Assembly (NCBI GenBank): GCA_002309635.1
Contig: DBXO01000058.1
Location: 2,095-28,272, forward strand
Direction: 5' to 3'
Origin: Ruminococcus flavefaciens
Lineage (GTDB): Bacteria > Bacillota > Clostridia > Oscillospirales > Ruminococcaceae
DNA: 26,178 nucleotides
Shown: positions 14,828 to 22,112 of the stretch, piece by piece
Layout: every line of letters begins with the position of its first letter
Position numbering within the stretch: the first letter of the stretch is position 1
Translations under genes and position numbers: made by a program
The notes under the pieces: generated by a model
Seen by the model: only the letters and a program-made list of their open reading frames with translations
Told to the model about the DNA's origin: nothing
Databases searched by the model: none

Positions 14828-15814
14828 TTATTTGATATCCTTTATGGTTATGCCGTCCAGCATTTCCTTTATATCGTCTTCATCAGAGCTGTTGCGGTAT
14901 GAAGCGCTGACTAAATAGATATATTTTCCGCTGTCGAAATAGTATACATGAGAGTACAGCGGATCAGCTTCTCCGTCTTTTAAGTTGAATTCAAAATAGA
15001 TATGTTCGCAGGTAAAGCCGAACTTTTCCTGACGGTCTCTGGTAAGTATCTTGTATTTATCCTGCAATTCCATTTTTGAAGCGTACAGCTTATCCGCACG
15101 TTCGGCAGCCGGGGTACCGCCTTCATCGACCTGTATCGAAACCTTTGGAAATGACATTTTACCGATATCGTCAGCCTGAGCATACAACTCGTTCACACGT
15201 AGAAGTACGTTTTCTTTCGAGTCCTTCATATCTTCCGTTTTGTCGATAAGATAATACTTTGAACCGGTGTTCACGCTGAGCCACTCATAGTCGTACACCT
15301 CTGGCTTATCGGAGATACGGTAATCAGATGTGTATTCAACCTTTTTTACGATGCGGTCTATCGCACTTTTCATACGTGCCTCGGCAGAAGGCTTGCAATA
15401 AGCACTTATTTCCAGAAAATAAGTATCTGTTCCAAGGATATATATCATATGGAGTTTATTATCGCCTTCGGAGTCGCTTTCAGCAGAATAAAAATACCCT
15501 TTGTAAGGACAGTCTGTGAGCTTTTCAGGTTCGGTATTCTTTTCATCTGAAAAAGCTTTGAGATATTCACCTGCTATATCGGGAGTACAGTTGATATTCA
15601 TATCGTATATATGTATTTCTGCACCCATGCTTTCAAATAAATAATCGTTCTCTCCGGGAGTGTTGGGAATGAATTTGAAGCTTGTGGGAACTTTGAAACT
15701 GAAATGCTCCGTTTTATATTCTTTTGAAGGTATCAAATTACAGTAAACAAAGCCGAAAATACCTGCTGCCGCAAGTACAATGACAGATAAGATGATTATA
15801 ATGATTTTTTTCAT
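14828..15814 (-). CDS. Membrane-anchored protein with two similar PsbP-like domains
   Basis: The 328-aa product has an N-terminal helix (about 4-25) and an otherwise soluble extracytoplasmic part. The residue at 25 is Cys, but FVYC is not a proper lipobox, so anchoring by the helix is more likely. The two halves (about 31-168 and 170-328) share a pattern: a strand pair ending in a Tyr-rich stretch, DTYFLEISAYCKPSAEARMKSAIDRIV in outline in the first and SGKYIYLVSASYRNSSDEDD with IKEMLDGITI in the second. This resembles PsbP/MOG1-like folds and suggests an internal duplication. Function is unknown. It lies between two small membrane protein genes and purD, with AAAAGGG upstream of ATG 15814. 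Confidence 0.7.
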   Translation of the reverse strand: MKKIIIIILSVIVLAAAGIFGFVYCNLIPSKEYKTEHFSFKVPTSFKFIPNTPGENDYLFESMGAEIHIYDMNINCTPDIAGEYLKAFSDEKNTEPEKLTDCPYKGYFYSAESDSEGDNKLHMIYILGTDTYFLEISAYCKPSAEARMKSAIDRIVKKVEYTSDYRISDKPEVYDYEWLSVNTGSKYYLIDKTEDMKDSKENVLLRVNELYAQADDIGKMSFPKVSIQVDEGGTPAAERADKLYASKMELQDKYKILTRDRQEKFGFTCEHIYFEFNLKDGEADPLYSHVYYFDSGKYIYLVSASYRNSSDEDDIKEMLDGITIKDIK

Positions 15815-15860
15815 TTTTTAATTACCCTTTTAGTTTTTCCTTATATCATGTTTGCGTTTA

Positions 15861-15884
15861 TCATTTGTACTTGAGATGCTTAAC
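15861..15884 (-). pseudogene. Out-of-frame C-terminal remnant encoding VKHLKYK-stop
   Basis: On the minus strand this stretch reads V-K-H-L-K-Y-K-stop, identical in protein to the last seven residues of the 16460-16981 gene. The two DNA copies differ only at synonymous third positions and in the stop codon (TGA against TAA). The remnant lies 10 bases past the stop of the 15895 gene and one frame away from it. It is therefore either the ancestral end of that gene, displaced by a frameshift, or the last trace of a deleted paralogue. Confidence 0.55.
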
Positions 15885-15894
15885 GGGCTGTATA

Positions 15895-16434
15895 TTAAGA
15901 TAAAGTATCTTCCGTGTTGATATTATCGCCGTTATATGGCGGATATGTGGGCTTTTCAGCGCCGTTGTAAAGCTCTATGGCTCCGCAGCAGTAAAGAATT
16001 ATCGTTGCGGCAGTTGAAAGCAAGCCTGTAACAACTCGCGGATGGCTCAATGTGGATATTAGCGCGACCTCATACAGAGATATACTCATGCCTATTATTG
16101 TATTTGCTGCTATAGAGATGACCGATGAAAGCAGCGAAAATACTGCCGTAAGGATAATAGTTGTCAGTCCGCGCTGCTTCTGCATATCCTTTTTGCCGAG
16201 ATTATAAAATGCAAGTATGCATTTCGGCAGAAGTGTGATGAGAAGCATAATTAATGATATTATTATTGTAATGCCGGAAAGCTCTGTATCCTGCAATGAT
16301 GAGTTCCGGTACATAAGACAGAAAAGCTTTTGCAGCGGCTCACAGCATAATATTAGCATATCCAGTACGAATTTTATTATAAAGAATATTATTGCCAGAC
16401 GAAGCACAGTATTTATGCAGTGTCTTTTTTCCAT
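15895..16434 (-). CDS. Four-helix membrane protein, possibly frameshifted at its end
   Basis: The 179-aa product has four hydrophobic helices (about 9-31, 53-77, 89-113 and 134-155) and a polar tail PTYPPYNGDNINTEDTLS. The family is not recognised. Topology is like that of the upstream neighbour, with a longer loop after the first helix, though direct sequence similarity is weak. The current tail may be the product of a frameshift, because VKHLKYK-stop, the end of the neighbour, is found out of frame just beyond the stop. AGGAGA precedes ATG 16434, 26 bases after the neighbour's stop, so the two are cotranscribed. Confidence 0.7.
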   Translation of the reverse strand: MEKRHCINTVLRLAIIFFIIKFVLDMLILCCEPLQKLFCLMYRNSSLQDTELSGITIIISLIMLLITLLPKCILAFYNLGKKDMQKQRGLTTIILTAVFSLLSSVISIAANTIIGMSISLYEVALISTLSHPRVVTGLLSTAATIILYCCGAIELYNGAEKPTYPPYNGDNINTEDTLS

Positions 16435-16459
16435 TTTATATTCTCCTGTTATGTTGGAT

Positions 16460-16981
16460 TTATTTGTATTTAAGATGCTTTACGTGCCTGTCCTCATCTA
16501 TGCCGAGGGCTGCGGCAGTACACACCAGCACCAGCGCTCCCGTGAGGAGTATGCTCAGGAAGAAGGTGATATACTCAGTGCGCTGTATGAGCCAGCCTTC
16601 GGAAATATACTTCGTCAGGGAAGAATGGGAAATGAGCAGAGCCAGCGCATGCTCGGCAATAAAGCCCGCCACCCATATCGCAGGAGCCGCCTTTAGTGTA
16701 CGTCTGCACCGTTTAGCCGAAAAAGCCCAGCCGGAGCAGCCTATGATATAGGCGATAAACGGCACCCATACCAGCTCTGTAAGGCACAGCAGAGCCTTGC
16801 ACCTGCCGGATATCATCATTTCGGGATGCGCGGGTATGTAGTCATCGCCCGAGCCGGTAAAAAGACTGAATACAGTTCCCGAAAGCAGATATGCGGCGAC
16901 TGAAAAAACGATGTATGCAATGCAGAAAACAGCCGCTGTCCTGTAAAGCTTTTCGAGCTTGATCGAATTGTAGTTTCCCAT
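16460..16981 (-). CDS. Four-helix membrane protein ending in VKHLKYK
   Basis: The 173-aa product has four hydrophobic segments (about 14-40, 63-83, 98-118 and 138-160) and a short basic C-terminal tail RHVKHLKYK that should lie in the cytoplasm. No family is recognised. GGGGGGAT precedes ATG 16981, and a good promoter lies about 50 bases upstream, so this is the first gene of a unit that probably runs through the next membrane protein and perhaps on to purD. Confidence 0.7.
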   Translation of the reverse strand: MGNYNSIKLEKLYRTAAVFCIAYIVFSVAAYLLSGTVFSLFTGSGDDYIPAHPEMMISGRCKALLCLTELVWVPFIAYIIGCSGWAFSAKRCRRTLKAAPAIWVAGFIAEHALALLISHSSLTKYISEGWLIQRTEYITFFLSILLTGALVLVCTAAALGIDEDRHVKHLKYK

Positions 16982-17027
16982 ATTTTATCCCCCCGAATAA
17001 AAAACAAGTTGTACACGAATATAATAT

Positions 17028-17056
17028 ATTATAGCATATATAGCTCTTAATGGCAA
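17028..17056 (-). promoter_or_regulatory. Promoter of the small-membrane-protein/purD unit, extended -10
   Basis: On the minus strand TTGCCA (17051-17056), 17 bases, TATAAT (17028-17033), with TG one base upstream of the -10. It lies downstream of the lipoprotein stop at 17152; the 95 bases between them hold only a short GGCG/CGCC hairpin. Confidence 0.8.
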
Positions 17057-17151
17057 GCTGTGCATGGAAGAAGCCCGCTTTTGTCCGTTTACGGCGTCTC
17101 GCCGCTCATAGCATATCAGGCAGCAAACAGCACAGAACGCAGAGAGCTGCT

Positions 17152-17739
17152 TTATTTTTCCTCTTCTTCCGTTGCAGTTTCCTCATGAAGCTTCAGAGTA
17201 CTGAGAAGATCGGCTATCTTGCCTTCAACGAATCCGAAATTGTTGCACTCGGAATATGCGCAGACGTACTTGTCTCCGTAATCGGCAAGGTATACCCTTG
17301 CGTTTATCTCTTCATCGACAGCCCATTCGTAATAATAGAAAGTTCTGCCGACTGTGGCAAGAGGTCCGGTAGAGAGTATCTCTTCCTTATTGACGATAGA
17401 CAATACCTTGAGCTCTGCGGACTGATCCTTTTCCTTTTCATCAGATATGAAAACGCTGACGCCGCAGGTCAGAGTGTCCTTGCCTGTTATCATGCGAAGC
17501 TCGCAGGTGTCGCTGGGCGAGTTAACGTAAGACCATAAGGCAGGGTCGGCAAAGTATGAGAATTCGGGATTCTTTACTGTGCCGTTGAAATAGTTTGTCT
17601 TTTCCTTTCTCAGAGTTATGGTATCAGACTGAGACGCAGGAGCATTGGTGGTAGTGCTGTTCTGTTGTTCCACACAGCCGCACAGTGAAACGAATACGGC
17701 TGATGCAGCCAGAAAGGCTGTAATAGTGTTTTTGTTCAT
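17152..17739 (-). CDS. Putative lipoprotein of unknown function
   Basis: The 195-aa product has a lipoprotein signal peptide (1-21) with lipobox LCGC, so Cys22 should be lipidated, followed by a Ser/Thr/Gln-rich linker and a soluble domain (about 45-182) with a Tyr-rich strand pair and a final helix (VEGKIADLLSTLKL). That layout resembles the PsbP-like halves of the 14828-15814 protein, which suggests the same fold, although this is an inference. The C-terminus is a Glu-rich tail. AGGAG precedes ATG 17739. It follows the AICAR transformylase gene after a hairpin, so it is at least partly cotranscribed with the purine genes. Confidence 0.8.
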   Translation of the reverse strand: MNKNTITAFLAASAVFVSLCGCVEQQNSTTTNAPASQSDTITLRKEKTNYFNGTVKNPEFSYFADPALWSYVNSPSDTCELRMITGKDTLTCGVSVFISDEKEKDQSAELKVLSIVNKEEILSTGPLATVGRTFYYYEWAVDEEINARVYLADYGDKYVCAYSECNNFGFVEGKIADLLSTLKLHEETATEEEEK

Positions 17740-17758
17740 TGGTATCTCCTCGTAAGAA

Positions 17759-17786
17759 AGCTGCGGTCACGTTATGGACCGCAGCT
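17759..17786 (-). other. Hairpin after the AICAR transformylase gene
   Basis: On the minus strand AGCTGCGGTC-8 bases-GACCGCAGCT is a perfect 10-bp stem followed by TTCTTACG. The T-tract is short, so it may terminate only part of the transcripts or protect the 3' end of the purine mRNA before the lipoprotein gene. Confidence 0.6.
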
Positions 17787-17800
17787 GAATGATATCGTTA

Positions 17801-18982
17801 TCAGTGGTGGAACAGACGGATGCCTGTAAACGCCATTGCAATATTGTACTTGTTGCAGGTTTCGATAACGTTGTCGTCGCGGATAGAACCGCCCGGTTCT
17901 GCGATATATTCAACGCCTGATTTCTTGGCGCGTTCGATATTGTCTCCGAATGGGAAGAATGCGTCCGAACCGAGGCAGACGCCTGTGTTCTTGGAAAGCC
18001 ATGCTTTCTTTTCCTCACGTGTGAATACGGCAGGCTTTACCTTGAAGATACGCTGCCATTCGCCTTCGCGGAGAACGTCCTCATATTCGTCGCCAATATA
18101 AACGTCGATAGCGTTATCACGGTCTGCACGGCGGATATCATCCACAAATTGAAGACCCATTACCTGAGGTGACTGTCTGAGCCACCAGTTGTCAGCCTTC
18201 TGACCTGCAAGACGTGTGCAGTGGATACGTGACTGCTGACCTGCTCCGATACCGATAGCCTGTCCGTCCTTTACGTAGCATACAGAGTTTGACTGTGTAT
18301 ACTTAAGAGTGATGAGCGAGATAAGGAGATCGTCCTTCTTGTCGTCGGGGATATCCTTGTTCTCTGTAACAACGTTAGCGAGGAGCTCGCGGTTGATATC
18401 CAGCTCGTTGCGTCCCTGCTCGAAGGAAACGCCGTATACCTGCTTTGTCTCGATAGGAGCGGGCTTATAGTTCTCGTCCATTTTGAGAATGCAGTAAGTG
18501 CCTTTTCTCTTGGACTTGAGGATTTCCAGAGCCTCGGGCTCGTAATCGGGAGCGATAACGCCGTCTGATACCTCGCGCTGTATCATCTTGGCTGTGCAGA
18601 CGTCCACCTTGTCCGAAAGAGCGATGAAATCGCCGTAAGAGGACATTCTGTCAGCGCCTCTTGCTCTTGCGTAAGCGCTTGCAAGGGGAGTGAGCTCGCC
18701 CAGATCGTCTACCCAGTAGATCTTCTTGAGGTCGTCGCTGAGCGGTCTGCCGATAGCAGCTCCTGCCGGGGAAACGTGCTTGAAGGAAGTTGCTGCGCAC
18801 ATACCTGTAGCAGCCTTGAGTTCCTTAACGAGCTGCCAGCCGTTGAAGGCGTCAAGAAGGTTGATATAGCCGGGCTTTCCGCAGAGCACCTCGATAGGAA
18901 GCTCGCTGCCGTCAGCCATATAAACTCTTGAAGGCTTCTGATTGGGGTTACAGCCGTATTTTAACTGCATTTCATTTGACAT
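17801..18982 (-). CDS. Stand-alone AICAR transformylase (PurH C-terminal-type)
   Basis: This is AICAR formyltransferase: it transfers a formyl group from 10-formyl-tetrahydrofolate to AICAR, the step before IMP ring closure. The 393-aa product corresponds to the transformylase part of bifunctional PurH: LKYGCNPNQKP at the N-terminus, the catalytic Lys68-His69 pair in SFKHVSPAG, GIGAGQQSR, and the end FTGIRLFHH, the usual PurH C-terminus. The N-terminal IMP cyclohydrolase domain of PurH (about 190 residues) is absent, and the gene starts cleanly at ATG 18982 with AGGAGG upstream, so this is not a truncation by mutation. The missing activity is supplied by the PurO-type gene two places upstream. 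Confidence 0.93.
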   Translation of the reverse strand: MSNEMQLKYGCNPNQKPSRVYMADGSELPIEVLCGKPGYINLLDAFNGWQLVKELKAATGMCAATSFKHVSPAGAAIGRPLSDDLKKIYWVDDLGELTPLASAYARARGADRMSSYGDFIALSDKVDVCTAKMIQREVSDGVIAPDYEPEALEILKSKRKGTYCILKMDENYKPAPIETKQVYGVSFEQGRNELDINRELLANVVTENKDIPDDKKDDLLISLITLKYTQSNSVCYVKDGQAIGIGAGQQSRIHCTRLAGQKADNWWLRQSPQVMGLQFVDDIRRADRDNAIDVYIGDEYEDVLREGEWQRIFKVKPAVFTREEKKAWLSKNTGVCLGSDAFFPFGDNIERAKKSGVEYIAEPGGSIRDDNVIETCNKYNIAMAFTGIRLFHH

Positions 18983-19015
18983 TGTTAATGTCCTCCTTAT
19001 AATAATTCATAATTC

Positions 19016-19498
19016 TTATGCCTTTTGATCTGCCTGATTGACTTTTCTTATCCTTTCAAGCTCTTTGCGGATATTGTCAGCCCAGTCTGCATCGTCGTTG
19101 CTTATACGGTACACACGGAAGCCGTTGGCGATACCGTTTTCGTAGACGGACTTTTCATCGTCCACATGGAGGTCTATGCGGTAAGCCGCAGGGTATTTCG
19201 ACGGGAAATTCGCCCTGCCCCTTGCCACTTCTTTTTCGTGGCGGACGGCGTTGACTATGCTGTCTATCCTTATGCCGTAATGCTTGAAGATACCGTTGAT
19301 ATAGCGCTCCGTTCTGTTGGAGGTAGTGTATATCCACAGCTCTGTATCGGACTTGTTTATCTCCGTGAGAAGCTTCACAGCGCCCTTTCTCAGCTTGTCC
19401 TTGTATAGCTTGTTATACGGGAATTTAAGCTCGGGCTCTGTGGGGACTTCCGCAGGATTCACAAACAGAGTTTCATCAAGATCAAATGATATTTTCAT
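19016..19498 (-). CDS. HAD-superfamily phosphatase-like protein
   Basis: The 160-aa product has the HAD motifs: motif I DLDETL with nucleophile Asp6 and Asp8, motif II YTTSN with Thr58/Thr59, and motif IV VDDEKS with Asp113 and Asp114. There is no large cap domain, and the size fits a minimal HAD fold. A phosphatase or nucleotidase role is likely, but the substrate is unknown. It lies between the PurO and AICAR transformylase genes, 26 bases after PurO. ATG 19498 has no clear ribosome binding site, so it may be translated by coupling with PurO; a TTG at 19507 is the alternative start. Confidence 0.75.
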   Translation of the reverse strand: MKISFDLDETLFVNPAEVPTEPELKFPYNKLYKDKLRKGAVKLLTEINKSDTELWIYTTSNRTERYINGIFKHYGIRIDSIVNAVRHEKEVARGRANFPSKYPAAYRIDLHVDDEKSVYENGIANGFRVYRISNDDADWADNIRKELERIRKVNQADQKA

Positions 19499-19524
19499 AA
19501 TGATCAAGCCGAAAGGCGGCGTTA

Positions 19525-20238
19525 TTACTTGTTCTTGTTTACGATACGAGTCTCCTCGGTATTGGAATCGAGGTTCACATAGCGGACGAAAAGCGATACC
19601 TTGTTGTCGGCGTTGAGATTGTTCCAGAGCATATCAGTGAACTGGTCTATACTGCCGCTTATGCCCACGAGCTTTGGCTCGCCCTCAAAGCTTGGGAGGG
19701 GATTGCCGTCGCCCATGTATGTGTGTATGAAGTGTCCCTCGCCTGCAATGGGATTGGTGTAGCTGAATGTATATCTCTGACATGAATCGGGATTACCGTT
19801 AGCGCTCTTGAGTATGGACATTGCGTAGTTGAAGCCCTCCTCGCCGAAACGGAGTATACCGGAGATACGGGGCGTATAGTTTGGAGCGTCGTCCTCGAAC
19901 TCCCTTGTGCGGAGAGACTGCTCGAAGGTGTACTGCTTGTCCATGAGCTCATAGATAGTATCAGTCTGATCGCCGTTTGTAACGATGAGCTTGTTGCCGA
20001 GAACTCTTACGGGAGCATATATGATAAGGTGGGGATCGGTGAGCTTTGAAGGATCAAAAGCCTCTGTGCGGATTCCCTTGCCGTCCTCGATGAATACGCG
20101 GTTGCGGCTGTTCTCGCTCCTGCCCATGATGAAGTATGCGGTAACTGCGTACTTTCCGCAGTCTGATTTACCGATAACTATACCTCTTCCGGGGTAAGCG
20201 TTTGTGCTGAGTTCTTTTGCCAAGTCAAGCTTTTTCAT
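19525..20238 (-). CDS. purO: PurO-type IMP cyclohydrolase
   Basis: It closes the FAICAR ring to make IMP, the last step of the pathway. The 237-aa product resembles the PurO family (PF07826), first described in methanogenic archaea: N-terminal YPGRGIVIG, TAYFIMGRSENSRNR, and a later NYTPRISG segment. This enzyme is unrelated to the cyclohydrolase domain of PurH. AAGGAG precedes ATG 20238. It is in one operon with the stand-alone AICAR transformylase, so the two together replace bifunctional PurH. It is somewhat longer than archaeal PurO (about 200 aa). The assignment comes from recalled motifs plus pathway context. Confidence 0.85.
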   Translation of the reverse strand: MKKLDLAKELSTNAYPGRGIVIGKSDCGKYAVTAYFIMGRSENSRNRVFIEDGKGIRTEAFDPSKLTDPHLIIYAPVRVLGNKLIVTNGDQTDTIYELMDKQYTFEQSLRTREFEDDAPNYTPRISGILRFGEEGFNYAMSILKSANGNPDSCQRYTFSYTNPIAGEGHFIHTYMGDGNPLPSFEGEPKLVGISGSIDQFTDMLWNNLNADNKVSLFVRYVNLDSNTEETRIVNKNK

Positions 20239-20269
20239 AATAATAACTCCTTTCGGGTAATTAATGATA

Positions 20270-20836
20270 TCAGTATCTGAAAATAAGTGTGAGTATGAAA
20301 TCTGTTACAACTATCACCAGCACAGCAAGTGTGATGATGTTTAGGGTCTTTTTCTTAGGCTTTGCAAGAAGCCAGTTGTAGAAGGGCTGTACAAAGTACA
20401 TGAAAAGCACTCCGCCCATGCCGAATCTCAGTGACGGGGAGAGAGCTATCCTTGCCTGGAAGTTGATGTCATAGTCCGCATAGGTGTTCCACGGCCATGA
20501 GCCTGTGAAAAACTCGAGGATATATGTGCCTGCAAGCTCTACGGCAGTGGCAACTGCCATGCTTCCGAAGAATATTATGAAGGGACGTGTTATCTGTAAA
20601 AGAAGTCCGCCCTCCTTTTTCATCAGCTTTGAGAAGAACAGCAGGAACAGAAGCGCCCCCACCGCGTATATCGGACAGTATGGTCCGAACATTATGCCGA
20701 GATTTGTAAAGCCCCATTTGTAGACCACTACCTCGAGGAATACCTCGTAGCACCAGCCAAGTACCGCGTACATCCAGAAGCAGAGAAAGAGCTTCTGAAC
20801 AGTCTGTTTTTCCAATAATTCCTTTATCTTTTTCAT
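20270..20836 (-). CDS. CmpB-family integral membrane protein, copy 1
   Basis: The 188-aa product belongs to the putative ABC-transporter type IV/CmpB family (PF06541), known from sequence only. It has about five membrane segments, starting with the family core CFWMYAVLGWCYEV and the FGPYCPIYAVGALLF region, then GSWPWNTY. It is about 70% identical by eye to the next gene upstream. It lies between that copy and purO in the purine cluster, although nothing in it relates to purine metabolism. No ATPase partner is encoded nearby. A ribosome binding site is weak, so translation may be coupled to the upstream copy 23 bases away. Confidence 0.82.
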   Translation of the reverse strand: MKKIKELLEKQTVQKLFLCFWMYAVLGWCYEVFLEVVVYKWGFTNLGIMFGPYCPIYAVGALLFLLFFSKLMKKEGGLLLQITRPFIIFFGSMAVATAVELAGTYILEFFTGSWPWNTYADYDINFQARIALSPSLRFGMGGVLFMYFVQPFYNWLLAKPKKKTLNIITLAVLVIVVTDFILTLIFRY

Positions 20837-20859
20837 GACGTTATCCGTTTACAGGTCGA

Positions 20860-21441
20860 TTATGCAAGTTTAGGCGTATAATTCAGGGATTTTGTCAGTA
20901 TGAAGTCCGTCAGGACTATTGTCAGCACCGCAAGGGTGATGATATTGAGAGTTCTGCGTTCCGGCTTTGCAAGCAGCCAGTCGAAGAACGGCTGTACTAT
21001 ATACATGAACAGCATGCCGCCCAGTCCGAAGCGCACTGAGGTACTCAGAGCGATACGTGCCTGATAATTGTACTTGTACCGTGCATAGGTCTGCCATGGC
21101 CATGATCCCTGAGTGTATTCAAGTATGTATGTAGCTATCAGTTCCACAAATGTGGCGACAGCCATACATCCGAGAAAGATAAGAAGCGGTTTGACTATAT
21201 TCAGCCATTTCCTGTCCTTTTTTTTCATCAGCCACCCGAAGCACAGCAGGAACAGCAGAGCTCCCACTCCGTATATCGGGCAGTACGGGCCGAACATATT
21301 TCCTCTGTTGTGAAATCCCCATCGGTAGACTACTGTTTCGAGGAAGACCTCGTAGCACCAGCCAAGTACCGCATACATCCAGAAGCAGAGAAAGAGCTTC
21401 TGAATAACTTGTTTTTCAAATAATCCCTTTATTTTTTCCAT
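20860..21441 (-). CDS. CmpB-family integral membrane protein, copy 2
   Basis: The 193-aa product is a tandem paralogue of the 20270-20836 protein, with the same five-helix layout, the CFWMYAVLGWCYEV core and GSWPWQTY, and a slightly longer C-terminus (NYTPKLA). It begins 4 bases after the purN stop, so it is cotranscribed. A 58-bp segment near the start (21347-21404) matches the other copy (20742-20799) at all but one base, including synonymous positions, whereas the rest of the genes has diverged more, which suggests gene conversion or extreme constraint on that segment. Function is unknown. Confidence 0.82.
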   Translation of the reverse strand: MEKIKGLFEKQVIQKLFLCFWMYAVLGWCYEVFLETVVYRWGFHNRGNMFGPYCPIYGVGALLFLLCFGWLMKKKDRKWLNIVKPLLIFLGCMAVATFVELIATYILEYTQGSWPWQTYARYKYNYQARIALSTSVRFGLGGMLFMYIVQPFFDWLLAKPERRTLNIITLAVLTIVLTDFILTKSLNYTPKLA

Positions 21442-21445
21442 GATG

Positions 21446-22069
21446 TTACTTTACGTATGCCTTTCCGTCGATTATCTCTATCCTGTCCTGACAGAACAGT
21501 GAAACGGCTTCGGGAAGTATCTTCCACTCAGCCTGCTCCATTATACGCTTCTGCAGGGCCTCAGGCGTATCGCCGTTTTCTACTGGGACAGCCTTCTGCA
21601 GTATTATCGGACCGCCGTCACATTCTTCGGTGACGAAGTGTACCGTTGCGCCTGAGAGCTTTACTCCCGCTGCGAGAGCAGCCTCATGGACGTGCAGTCC
21701 GTAGAAGCCCTTTCCGCAGAAGCTTGGTATCAGCGCCGGGTGAACGTTCATCATCCTGTAAGGGAACGCCTTTACCACCTGCTCGTCGAGTATGGTCATG
21801 AAACCGGCGTATACCACAAGGTCTGCCTTTTCCTCGATGAGAGCGTTGGTTACTGCCTTTGTGTAGGACGCTATATCAGTGTACTCCTTACGCGGGATAA
21901 CGCGGCTTTTTATGCCGTTCTGCGCCGCCCTTTCAACAGCGTAAGCGCCTTCCTTTGAGGAGATCACGCAGGTAATTTTACCGTTTTTTATTATCCCCGA
22001 TTTTTCGGCGTCGATGAGCGCCTGCAAATTGGTTCCGCCGCCCGAAACGAGAACGACTATATTCTTCAT
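21446..22069 (-). CDS. purN: Phosphoribosylglycinamide formyltransferase 1
   Basis: PurN formylates GAR with 10-formyl-tetrahydrofolate, the third step of the pathway. The 207-aa product is full length with the family marks: MKNIVVLVSGGGTNLQALIDA, the catalytic region MNVHPALIPSF with the Asn-His pair, GLHVHEAALAAGVKLSGATVHFV and the aspartate in ECDGGPIILQ. GGAGG precedes ATG 22069. It lies between the expansin gene and the two CmpB genes, in the same direction as the other pur genes, and about 43 bases after the expansin stop. Confidence 0.97.
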   Translation of the reverse strand: MKNIVVLVSGGGTNLQALIDAEKSGIIKNGKITCVISSKEGAYAVERAAQNGIKSRVIPRKEYTDIASYTKAVTNALIEEKADLVVYAGFMTILDEQVVKAFPYRMMNVHPALIPSFCGKGFYGLHVHEAALAAGVKLSGATVHFVTEECDGGPIILQKAVPVENGDTPEALQKRIMEQAEWKILPEAVSLFCQDRIEIIDGKAYVK

Positions 22070-22112
22070 TATGTATACCTCCGTTTGTTGTATGGCAGAG
22101 CGGTCATACCTC

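Noticed and set aside
17060..17110. Terminator after the lipoprotein gene
   Set aside because: There is only a short GCGGCG/CGCCGT stem with no T-run, so I cannot support a terminator call.
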